Shown here: positions 34,926 through 43,341 of the stretch, piece after piece
Numbering within the stretch: the first letter of the stretch is position 1
Layout of the letters: the number at the start of each line of letters is the position of its first letter
From: Cylindrotheca closterium
Lineage: Eukaryota; Bacillariophyta; Bacillariophyceae; Bacillariales; Bacillariaceae
Length of the DNA stretch: 64,000 nucleotides
Assembly (NCBI GenBank): GCA_933822405.4
Contig: CAKOGP040001557.1
Span: forward strand, 186,001 to 250,000
Direction: 5' to 3'
Notes under the pieces: model-generated
Told to the model about the DNA's origin: nothing
Databases searched by the model: none
What the model saw: only the letters and a program-made list of their open reading frames with translations
Program-made: the position numbers and the translations under genes

Positions 34926-35163
34926 CGAAACACGACAAACCAGTTCGAAACACGACAACAGATTCCGAAACGCGACAACAGAATTTGAAAGACGACAAAC
35001 CAATTCGAAAGACGACAAACTCGAATGAAACACGACAAATCAATTTGAAACACGACAAACTTGAATGAAACACGACAAACTCGAATGAAACACGACAAAT
35101 CAATTCGAAAGACGACAAATCAATTTCGAAAGACGACAAATCAATTCAAAAGACGACGACAAC
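34926..35163. repeat. ACGACAA minisatellite array, left
   Basis: About 12 head-to-tail units of roughly 18 nt, consensus AATTCGAAA(G/C)ACGACAA, with variants CACGACAA, GACGACAA and GCGACAA. A stretch of about 70 nt (about 34990-35060) is essentially identical to the right end of the second array (about 36585-36657). Confidence 0.9.
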
Positions 35164-35193
35164 AAAATTCATCACGCCCGTCTAAACCTGTTC

Positions 35194-35643
35194 ATGGTCC
35201 AAAGTAGAAGCGACGGACGGCAGAAAAAACAGGAAAATACGCTCATGTGCGAGAACTATCGCTACGTCAAGGTCATGAAGGAAGGCGACAACATGCCTTT
35301 TTTGGAGGACCCGGTGAAACATTGGCTCCAGGCGGGAAGGAGCCTAATATCAAGTGGCATCATTGAAAGGCACAAAGGATTCCATTTGGAGATGTGACGA
35401 CAATTGTTACTAAACTCGAATCCAACAATAAACAGGATTTGGATTATTATCAAGCTCCATGATCCGACTTCTCGCAATATTCTTATTGCCAAGCTTCCCG
35501 TTCTCAAGTTTGAGTTCTACTACAACCCAGATACGGTTGTCTCCAACTATAATCGGGCTACTGACGCCTCAACTGGTTCGACGAGTGTCACAATCAGTTT
35601 AGATGACATGTCAAAGGAAATGCATGATCGAGCAGAATTTTGA
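35194..35643 (+). pseudogene. Interrupted reading frame inside the inverted-repeat unit
   Basis: An ATG frame at 35194 runs 67 codons to a TGA at 35395-35397 and continues in the same frame for 81 further codons to 35643. The composition is protein-like (for example EDPVKHWLQAGRSLISSG, then WIIIKLHDPTSRNILIAKLP). Either it is a gene broken by one nonsense codon, or a 42-nt GT-AG intron (GTGACG at 35394 to AACAG) removes the stop in frame; 42 nt would be far shorter than other introns here. No domain recognised. A further exon-like open stretch lies at about 35798-35920. Confidence 0.3.
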
Positions 35644-36448
35644 AAGAAATGCTTTTCAAAGAACATTTTATATCTATCTGTTGAGATTTGTATCACATGT
35701 TGCAGTGAAGTAGCAGGGATGGTAGGATATATGTATAATACGCTGGTCTTTTGCTGGTCTAGAACTCTTGTTTATTGTCTTTACATCTATCTACAGCATC
35801 TTCAGTCAGAATATTATGGAGTGGTGAAGACTGCTCTTGAATGGAATGGGACCACGCATCCACAATTGCCGATTGTCCACTACCGAAATTCCAAACCCGT
35901 GGCTTATTATTGTATCTGTGAAGGTAGTATCGGGGATCTTGACTGCAGTCCGAATGAGAAGGCTCATTGATCGATCCAACGGTGACTACCATCCGTCGAC
36001 AGCACCCAACTCATACCTTTCTGACTAGTTTCTTCCCTTACAAAATCACGTCTTGAATCTTTTTGATCGTTTCCCATGTTTTGATCGTTGACCAAAAAAC
36101 TACTTTTCGAAGACAGTAAAGCCCCATTAAGAAGTACTTAAGATCTTCGTCTCCTTCGTTGATCTTGGTGTCTGCAATGTTGCTTAGTTGCAGGTCGGTC
36201 TAGATCCAAACTGCACGGCAAGGAGAGACTCCAAAATGGTGCTTGAAGTGGAAGACATTCGCCTTTCCCCTTCGCACATTTGATTCCCTTCCACACGTAT
36301 CCCCAATGGAGAAAGGCCGTGATATTCGTCATCTCCGATGGAGTGAGGATGTGGTTCATGGGCGGATCTTCGTCCGATGATAAGATCATGAGAGATAGGC
36401 GAGAATGCTGCATATGTATTTCCATCCGACAACTTCAAGCTGAAACAA

Positions 36449-36658
36449 AGACGACAAGATTTTTCGAAAGACGACAAGATTTTTTGAAAGACGACAAGAA
36501 ATTTCGAAAGACGACAAGATTTTTTGAAAGACGACAAGATTTTTCGAAAGACGACAAGATTTTTCGAAAGACGACAAGAAATTTCGAAAGACGACAAACC
36601 AATTCGAAAGACGACAAACTCGAATGAAACACGACAAATCAATTTGAAACACGACAAA
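36449..36658. repeat. ACGACAA minisatellite array, right
   Basis: About 11 units of 18 nt, mostly TTTTTCGAAAGACGACAAGA, changing at the right end to the variant units found in the left array. It lies in the same (direct) orientation as the left array. Long apparent reading frames across it, rich in RRQD/KDDK or SFEKSCRLS, are by-products of the repeat. Confidence 0.9.
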
Positions 36659-36792
36659 ATATTTTTCGGAAAACTGTAATGCCCCCTTTTAAACAACTCC
36701 CCCTAAAGAATGATGTATTCGCTCCCCGTAAATTCAATACGCAAAATCCCCCTTAAAACGACGAAGGACGGACGAGTTGCGGAGGGTCCTGC

Positions 36793-38054
36793 TTTAGCTG
36801 TTCGACAACTTCTGACAATTTGTTCTTTTTTATATGCGGGGGTAAAGAGAAGTTGAAGTCGCACATATATATAACACAACAACTGCCGGACTTCACATAT
36901 ATATATATTTATAACCAGAATCAATCTTCTTACTTATTTATTTTTCTCGACAATACCAAATCATATAAATGGGAGGTCTTTCCGTAATTTGTATCTTCAT
37001 ATAACAAAGAATGAGACGGTTTCCAACGCACTAAAATCTACTGTACCTTCTCTGGCGGATTTTGTGTTTTTTAAAAACCAAAAAGCTTTCAGTGGCGTCA
37101 ATGGAAGCTCCAATGACTGCCCTCTTCTTCATACTTGGTCCTGGTGGTATGGAGGGCAAGGACCGTCTGGGAGAAAGGACAAAAGGGATGCTATAGGTAG
37201 TGGAGGGATATAAGACAATGGCGCTACTTCTACTGGTACCAGAACTACTATACCAGATGATTGATTGATTGATTCGTGTTTCCATCGAGCAACTGCAACT
37301 AAACCTACAGTACTATCCAATTGCTGGTGTCACTTACCGTAACTGGCTCAAACCGCGTAAAGATCTTGAGTCCTAGTTAAATAAAAGCAATCACCACCCT
37401 TTCGCGATATTGAGCTTTTTCATTGTGCTAGTCTAGACCATCGTATATGCTCTGACGTCCTGGTCCAAATTACCAATTCGACCACTCGGTTGTATTGTCT
37501 TTGGATGGCTTAAGAGGGGGATGCTGCTACTATGCGCTAGGATAGCTCACAAGAATGCCGTCTTCTGCCGGTTCTTGTTGTTGGCTGGGTGGTGGTCGAT
37601 CTCCTGCTGCTTATATAGCTTCCTGATTGTTCATGTCCTTCAAACAAGAATACCGGTAGAAGTACGACCGGTACCGTACTAGGTGCAGGTACTAGTATCG
37701 ATCGCTTTGCAGTGAGTTCTTGGGTCGTTACTGTAGTTTCAACTGATGCTCCTTTGAGCCTGAAAGCAGAGGAGTGAGAAGGTTCGCTCAATTGATTCTT
37801 CACATGAGAACTGTGGGAGCCTCTCTTGACACACTTTTATAATATAAAATATTGAAGCTTCTCCTCTCACACAACTTGGTCGCTCCATGCGATTTGATTT
37901 TTCAATCAGAAGTCACCACCATCTTCCAATAGTGCTCGTGTACCAGTTTCGTACAGTAAAGGGGAAATTCTAAAATAATAATATAAAAATACAATGGTTC
38001 AAAAATAGCCGTCTAATCTTTGTGTTCATGATACTGTAGCTGAGCATCATCAAC
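36793..38054. other. Intergenic region with a third copy of the dispersed segment
   Basis: No convincing gene. It holds an AT dinucleotide run at about 36864-36912 and the third copy of the segment also seen at 31880-32110 and 33840-34120 (about 37140-37400). TACCGGTA/GTACC-rich DNA lies at about 37650-37690. From about 37992 the sequence is nearly identical to the flank of copy A starting at 32537. Confidence 0.45.
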
Positions 38055-38426
38055 TTATTGCCGAGGAGGCCCCCCTCTTTGCAATTTTCTCTTTTTGTTT
38101 CTGGGGTTTGAGGATGACGACAATTGCGCCAAAAAGTCATCATCGGCATGAATCACAGCCAAGGCAGCGTTCAGGATATCCCTTTGATTGCTGCGGACAG
38201 GACGATCAGGATGTAGACTGCTGTTGGATGATCGGAGGCCGAGAGCCTCAAGGGAACGAGGTGCGAGCATTGGTGGGCGGCTTGGCAATAATGATCTGCG
38301 GATGCCTGCTCGGAGCGGTCTCAATGATGATTGTGCTGGAAGCGACGACGAAGCCTGATTGTTAATTCTGCTGGTGCTGTCGCTGGTCGAGGAGGAGCAA
38401 GAGGCTGAGGAAGATTGATTGTTCAT
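38055..38426 (-). CDS. Small Ser-rich protein of unknown family, copy C
   Basis: 123 aa, ATG at 38426. It is almost identical to copy A (32599-32976), including synonymous positions and about 50 nt of each flank, so the duplicated segment spans about 37992-38465 versus 32537-33005. Differences: Ile for Met at the second MNNQ-like motif and a shorter Ser run after DFLAQL. Core RDILNAALAVIHADDDFLAQ and tail NKKRKLQRGGPPRQ are unchanged. Function unknown; possible nuclear localisation from the basic tail is an inference. Confidence 0.6.
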   Translation of the reverse strand: MNNQSSSASCSSSTSDSTSRINNQASSSLPAQSSLRPLRAGIRRSLLPSRPPMLAPRSLEALGLRSSNSSLHPDRPVRSNQRDILNAALAVIHADDDFLAQLSSSSNPRNKKRKLQRGGPPRQ

Positions 38427-39526
38427 TGTGCCTGTTTTGTATATTAGAAAGTAGTAGTATGTATTTGTGTTTGCGGATGCTTTCTTTTTTTGTGAGTGAA
38501 ACTGCGAAGCGAACAAATGCAATCAATACCTATCGTTTCTCAAAAGGTTCCACACAGGTCCAAGGGCTCCCGACCAGAGGTTGCGTCAAGAAGCGTCTTG
38601 ATTTTCTCTTTTTACTCGACAAGATACAGTAGAAATCGTTTCAAATATTGTTTAATGAAACGTGAACGATTGTTGTTATATTTAAAACACTCCAGCTCAA
38701 AAGCACTTTTAACGCCGTCCCACATGGTTCTCTCTGAAGCAGCGAAGCGACCGAGCCGACCTTTTTCCAGTGAAAGAGAGAATGAATCCGCCTTTCTGTA
38801 AACGCAGTAGTTTAGGAACCCGATTGTTAAAGTCATTGATTTAAGGATCCCGCATTTCGAGAATCAGGTAGTGGCGGCGTAGCATTTCATGCCGAAACGA
38901 GAATTTCGGAAACAAAAGGGTGTTCCAAGATGAGACGGTTTCGGAACAAGAATGAATGTTCGTCACCATTCGAATAAAAATGTTCCCCTCAAAATGGTGA
39001 CACCCGCTGGCAGGTCAACCCTACGTGTACGTACACTGTACACGTACCATCCTTGCACGTACCCGTCGCGGGCACAATTGGTATTAAACGGTAATATTTG
39101 AATAGTAATCTGGTAAAACAGTACCAGGTACTGGTACACGTGTAGCTGGTACTACAGTACCATGTACACTGTATGTTAAACACACTTTTTGAATCAAGTT
39201 GGTCAACTGCATTGATCTTCTTGGTTCCCACATTTCTCGGATCAAGTTGGTCAAATGTGTGTGATTGCCATTTTGCCTTGCTTGGAGCTTATTCGCATGG
39301 ATCGGTACTGTACTGTACTGTATTACCGGTATTATTATTATTTAGACTTCAATACAACAACAGCGAGATCGATCCACTGCTGCAATTGCGTCGTCTGTAT
39401 CTCCTACCCTATTGCTATTATAATAATACATGTACTGTATATATATAATATTATTGAATGCAGTTGCAATTTTTTACAGTCTAGATGATAGATAAAAAAT
39501 ACGAGTACAATACAAACTGCATTTTC
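38427..39526. other. Intergenic region, GTAC-rich
   Basis: I see no supported gene. A GTAC/GTACC-rich patch spans about 39020-39175, and a 14-nt direct repeat ATCAAGTTGGTCAA occurs near 39187 and 39241. Confidence 0.45.
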
Positions 39527-40216
39527 TTATTCACCTTCACCATATTTATCCCGAAAGGTAGAAATTCCAGTCCCCGATTTGGCACAGGCTGCACTGACCC
39601 CTGGCTTCCAATTGGGATCATTTTCGCGTGTGTGCTTGTCTGCTTTCAACAGAGCCAAGTTTCGTTTGCGGTTTTCCTTGGCCTTTGTTTTCTCCAACTT
39701 TTCCTTTTCTTCTAGGAGCTTGCGGGCCTTTTGTTTTTCCGACAATTTTTCGGGAACGACCGGCTTGGCATTGCTCGTGTCGCCCGCAATGAACGCAAGT
39801 CGTTGTTGCGTCATGGCAAGTTCCGCCACGCATTCCTGTCCGAGAGTACTAGCGTCTTTCTCCAAAGGCAGCACCAAACATGCTTCACCATCCACCGTTT
39901 GCTGTTGAAAGCCCACCGTAGTCAAAATGTCCATCACGACTGGAATCGAAAAGAGCCGTTGTTGCAATTTGACATTATGCAATTTCAATTGACGATATTT
40001 GGGGTCTTTGGATTTCAAAGGGTCGATCACGGCATTCTTCAATACAAGACTCAACGTTTTGACGGCATCCGTCTTTTGGCCCATGGTAATCCGTCCATCT
40101 TCCACCAATCGGTCAAAGAATGGTCGAAAGGTGGACGGAGTGGAGGAGGAGGTGGAGGATGATGTTGATGTCGATGTCGATGTCGATGTCGATGCTGTTC
40201 CTAGTCGAAGCGCCAT
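39527..40216 (-). CDS. PUB-domain protein (probable p97/CDC48 cofactor)
   Basis: 229 aa, ATG at 40216, no intron. Residues about 45-125 match the PUB/PUG fold found in peptide:N-glycanase and UBX proteins, which docks the C-terminal tail of the p97/CDC48 ATPase: LSLVLKNAVIDPLKSKDPKYRQ..., then LKLHNVKLQQRLFS and VVMDILTTVGFQ with a following CLVLP strand. After it comes a charged coiled-coil-like segment (EKLSEKQKARKLLEEKEKLE) and a tail with NPAWKPG-like NDPNWKPGVSA. The N-terminus has a Ser/Thr run encoded by a GATGTC microsatellite (about 40166-40195), likely length-variable. No catalytic domain is present, so an adaptor role is inferred. Confidence 0.75.
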   Translation of the reverse strand: MALRLGTASTSTSTSTSTSSSTSSSTPSTFRPFFDRLVEDGRITMGQKTDAVKTLSLVLKNAVIDPLKSKDPKYRQLKLHNVKLQQRLFSIPVVMDILTTVGFQQQTVDGEACLVLPLEKDASTLGQECVAELAMTQQRLAFIAGDTSNAKPVVPEKLSEKQKARKLLEEKEKLEKTKAKENRKRNLALLKADKHTRENDPNWKPGVSAACAKSGTGISTFRDKYGEGE

Positions 40217-40774
40217 GATTTACAATTGTGGATTGTGCAATGAATTGAATTGAATTGAATGAAAACAGACGGCAGGGTGGTGACTGTGCGGTTCGGTTCG
40301 AGTAGCAAACCAACAACAACAACAATCAAATTCAAAATGTGCAAACGTGTTCCGTCTCGTGGTTTGAACGTGGAAAAATGCCGACGAAGGAATTCGAGGC
40401 GAAAGGAACTATCACTATAAAAAACTCATCTGGATGACGTCAACACGGAACGAAATTCCGGTAGCATATGGAGAATCAGAGAATTATTGAATCACAAAGG
40501 AGTCAAGTTTGTCATGAGCGACCCCAGTTCCCTGGTACCACCAGGGTGTACCGCGGCACCTGGTTCCTGGTACCGGTACCTGTTACCTGGTATTCATACC
40601 TGGTTCGTACCTGGTATGGTACACTGGTACCTGTCGGAAGATCGCCATTAAAAATAGCCTACTAAACCGGTATATCAACTTTTTCGATGTTATCCATATT
40701 GTATTAAAATAGTTACCATTGTGCTATATCTTCAAAAATAGGGTACAGTACATTAATAATTTTAATACATATGC
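40217..40774. other. Intergenic region, GTACC-rich
   Basis: Contains the upstream region of the PUB gene and the 3' flank of the GH27 gene. Positions about 40530-40640 are packed with GGTACC, CCTGGT and a TACCGGTACC palindrome. No gene seen. Confidence 0.45.
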
Positions 40775-42388
40775 CTATCGACTGACGATCCCAGCCGTAC
40801 CGGTACCACCCTCAATATTCTTCATCCTTGACTGACTGCTGCCTCTTATTATTCTACTACTATCGTTCTTCGTTATCTCCTTAGTATTCTTGGGAGTCAG
40901 AATCCAAAAGGAGACTGCATGTGGCGGTACTGATACCATCATCATGGGCGATGAAATATTTTGTCGAATTTCATCCGTCCATACATTCATGCCCTGAACG
41001 ACTGTTGTTGTTGTTGCTGTTGTTGCTGTTGTTGCTGTTGTGGTGCTATTACTACTACTAGACAGCAATCCAAGTTCTTGCCAGGTGGCCTCCATCCGTA
41101 ATGGTTGCTCTTGTCGATTGAAAAAGACGACCGCCACGGCACCCCCGGTCAAGGGTCGAACCCACAATTGACCAATGATGATTTCCTTGCTGGTGCCGTC
41201 GTCGTCTTTGTAAAAACTCTTGACTGGCCGTCCTGGAATCCCCAACAAATCTTGATGCACTGAAATCATTTTGGGATTTGCAATGAGAAAATGACAAAAT
41301 TCCCCAATTTGTATCTTGCGAATGTCGGGAGGTATAATCAATGGGGATGCCATGATTGCCCACAGACTGATTTGAGCTACTTGTTCGGATGGTGTCAATC
41401 CAGGTCCATACCACGATTTACCCATGCAACTACTCAGTTGATCCAAATGATTCCATCCTTTTGCCTTTCCCGCCCAATCCCAATGTCCCATCCATCCCGG
41501 TGTTTTCATATCTTGAATGTCCAGTATGGGCAAGAGTCCTCTCCAAGCTGGAAGTTTCGTTGGATCGTTACATGCTTCTTCGTCGTCCACAATGAATTCT
41601 TGTGGATGGACGCAACACTTCCAGCAATTGTACTTGTTGACCGGTACGCTCCACCACATGTTGGAAATGGATCGTACCAATTCTTGTCCGTAAGGTTCGG
41701 GACTGTACACATAATTATAGTCGTAGGCTGGTGTTTCTCTAGCTTTGCTAACAATCAACGAGACATCGTACAACATGGGGCGTCCGGTAGCATTCAGGGC
41801 ATCTCCAAAGGCTTGGAATTTCTCAAAATTGTGCTGGCGCCCTTGGGTGGTATTGGGCACCACGGCATCGCAAATGTCATGCTTGAGGGCATCTGCACCA
41901 ATGGAGGCAAAGAAATTGGCATCCAAAGTGGCATAATGATGCGCATAATCGTCATTGGTGGTACTTTTGGCAAAAGTGGCATCGTCGCACATTTCAAAGC
42001 CATACCAAATCCCAAACAAGAGTCCCTTTTGATGGACGTAGTCCACCGTGTCTTTGAGATTCGGAAACTTGGTCGGATCCACATACAAATGCCCCGTTTC
42101 GTTGCGATGCGACAGACAACTGGGACAGTTTGGTTTCTCGGCAGTCCATCCCGCATCCATTAAGAAGTAGGTATACCCTTTCTCCAATAATTGCAAGTCC
42201 ACCATCGAGTCGGCCAACTCCACGATCAACGTATGATTGATTTCGGCACGAAAGACGGACCATGTGGACAATCCCATGGGGGGTGTGGATACTGCCAAGC
42301 CATTGTCAAGAGCTTGACTATAATGACGACGACATACTGTTGACAACACGAGAATGAATGAGAGTAATAACCGTGATGGCAATGACAT
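40775..42388 (-). CDS. Secreted GH27-type alpha-galactosidase-like protein
   Basis: 537 aa, no intron; ATG at 42388 gives a signal peptide (SRLLLSFILVLSTVC, cleavage near YSQA). The longer frame begins with GTG only. GH27 landmarks: TPPMGLSTWSVF, YTYFLMDAGW, FGIWYG, GADALKHDICD (aligning with the nucleophile motif Y-K-D-NC; Asp171), and GWNHLDQL with ASPLII downstream. Departures: the usual DDCW pair is DAGW. The WR...D block that carries the acid/base Asp in plant and animal enzymes is replaced by WWSVPVNKYNCWKCC with an insert of about 35 residues. It is a GH27 member by overall layout, but substrate and even activity are uncertain. A Thr/Ala run near the C-terminus comes from a GTT/GCT microsatellite. 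Divergent from the small secreted protein gene. Confidence 0.8.
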   Translation of the reverse strand: MSLPSRLLLSFILVLSTVCRRHYSQALDNGLAVSTPPMGLSTWSVFRAEINHTLIVELADSMVDLQLLEKGYTYFLMDAGWTAEKPNCPSCLSHRNETGHLYVDPTKFPNLKDTVDYVHQKGLLFGIWYGFEMCDDATFAKSTTNDDYAHHYATLDANFFASIGADALKHDICDAVVPNTTQGRQHNFEKFQAFGDALNATGRPMLYDVSLIVSKARETPAYDYNYVYSPEPYGQELVRSISNMWWSVPVNKYNCWKCCVHPQEFIVDDEEACNDPTKLPAWRGLLPILDIQDMKTPGWMGHWDWAGKAKGWNHLDQLSSCMGKSWYGPGLTPSEQVAQISLWAIMASPLIIPPDIRKIQIGEFCHFLIANPKMISVHQDLLGIPGRPVKSFYKDDDGTSKEIIIGQLWVRPLTGGAVAVVFFNRQEQPLRMEATWQELGLLSSSSNSTTTATTATTATTTTVVQGMNVWTDEIRQNISSPMMMVSVPPHAVSFWILTPKNTKEITKNDSSRIIRGSSQSRMKNIEGGTGTAGIVSR

Positions 42389-42713
42389 CCTCTGCGTAAA
42401 TATAGATAAATATTGATAGAGATTTTGCGAGATCACCACAAATCTGAAAAAACCTGTTTTGGTTCTGGATTTGCCTCCTCTTCTCCACTTTACCTATCAT
42501 CGCGCCACCAAATATCCATTCTGATTGGTTTATCGAATCAAAGAATTCAAACATGTGTCAAGATCCGAACCAAATTTTCTTCCACCTGTCACAAAAAAAT
42601 AAGTATCACATCATCACCACCATCATCAACATCAAAAGAGCAGAAGCATTGTTGTTTCTGCCCCAAAACAAACACAAAACCTACGAAGCTACACACCATA
42701 TTCGATATCAACA
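42389..42713. promoter_or_regulatory. Compact divergent promoter region
   Basis: 325 bp between the start codons of the GH27-like gene and the small secreted-protein gene, which are transcribed away from each other. Both products carry signal peptides. No specific motif can be named with confidence. Confidence 0.35.
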
Positions 42714-42944
42714 ATGACTCCACGACCATGTACCTTAATTGCACTCGTCTTGTGCTTTGGTTGTTTGCAAACACTGGCGCAAGCGGATGAATCTTCTTCC
42801 ATTCATACTGCCCACGAATCTCAACAACAGCAACAGCTACGAACGAAACCAATGGACATGAAAGTAGTTGATGTACCTACCGATGATGCCCGTTATGGCA
42901 TTCATGGGGATATCCTTCAAGATACTACCGAATACCTCATTTAA
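42714..42944 (+). CDS. Small secreted protein, unknown
   Basis: 76 aa, ATG at 42714 in AACAATGAC. A clear signal peptide (MTPRPCTLIALVLCFGCLQT, cleavage after LAQA) leaves a mature peptide of about 53 residues: acidic/His/Gln-rich, with a poly-Gln run and no cysteines. No known family. Leader quality and the compact divergent arrangement with another secreted-protein gene are the grounds for calling it. Confidence 0.55.
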   Translation: MTPRPCTLIALVLCFGCLQTLAQADESSSIHTAHESQQQQQLRTKPMDMKVVDVPTDDARYGIHGDILQDTTEYLI

Positions 42945-43341
42945 TTTAAGGGAAGAAAAAAAGGTAGACAGGCAGAACAGAAGCCAACAACAAGAACCCC
43001 CATCCTACAAAATAGCATTACAGTATGCGCAAGTCATATGTATCAAAATGGCAAAAACATGCGCATTCCATGTAAAGTAAAATTCATGTACATTATTTTA
43101 ATACTAAGTAATACGTATGTTTCCATACGATCTTTCTGTTTTGAGGTATGGAGGACGGGGACTTTTAAAGTAGTATTTCCACGATTGGTTCTTACTTTTC
43201 CGCATACTGCGCTGTACTGGTATAGGGCAAAGGAAAAAAGGCAAGCCACGAAAACGTAGGTGCAAAACTATAAAGCCAAGTGGTTCGTCCTAGTTTCAAA
43301 ATACTATACTATACTTATACTGTAATATAATATTATTTTAT
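42945..43341. other. Spacer between convergent 3' ends
   Basis: 397 bp between the 3' ends of two convergent genes. AT-rich; presumably holds both polyadenylation regions. Nothing else seen. Confidence 0.4.

Larger units (their letters stand above)
34799..36792. mobile_element. Putative 2-kb unit with imperfect terminal inverted repeats
   Basis: The left end carries GGACCCTCAGCAACTCGTC (from 34802). The right end carries its inverted counterpart GACGAGTTGCGGAGGGTCC (36771-36789), with one mismatch, flanked inward by further matching blocks: TCGTC-TTTAA-GGGGG, then TTTTGC-GT-AATTTA-GGGG, with a roughly 36-nt insertion on the left. Inside, next to each end, lies an array of an ACGACAA minisatellite. 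No transposase is recognisable. The arrays are in direct rather than inverted orientation, which is unusual for subterminal transposase sites. Best guess: a non-autonomous DNA element or a rearranged repeat cassette. Confidence 0.4.

Noticed and set aside
34926..35163. Possible CRISPR-like array
   Set aside because: Units are contiguous with 4-6 nt variable spacers, in a eukaryotic genome without cas genes; this is a minisatellite.
36280..36696. Repetitive frames over the ACGACAA array (RRQDF/KDDK on plus, SFEKSCRLS on minus)
   Set aside because: An 18-nt repeat keeps all its frames open by chance; the flanking sequence shows no gene.
41291..42163. 290-codon plus-strand frame opposite the GH27 gene
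   Set aside because: The minus strand encodes clear GH27 motifs and a signal peptide; the plus translation has no recognisable features and begins without supporting context.
42868..43080. 70-codon frame overlapping the end of the small secreted-protein gene
   Set aside because: Overlaps in another frame and has no leader or domain; mostly 3' flank sequence.
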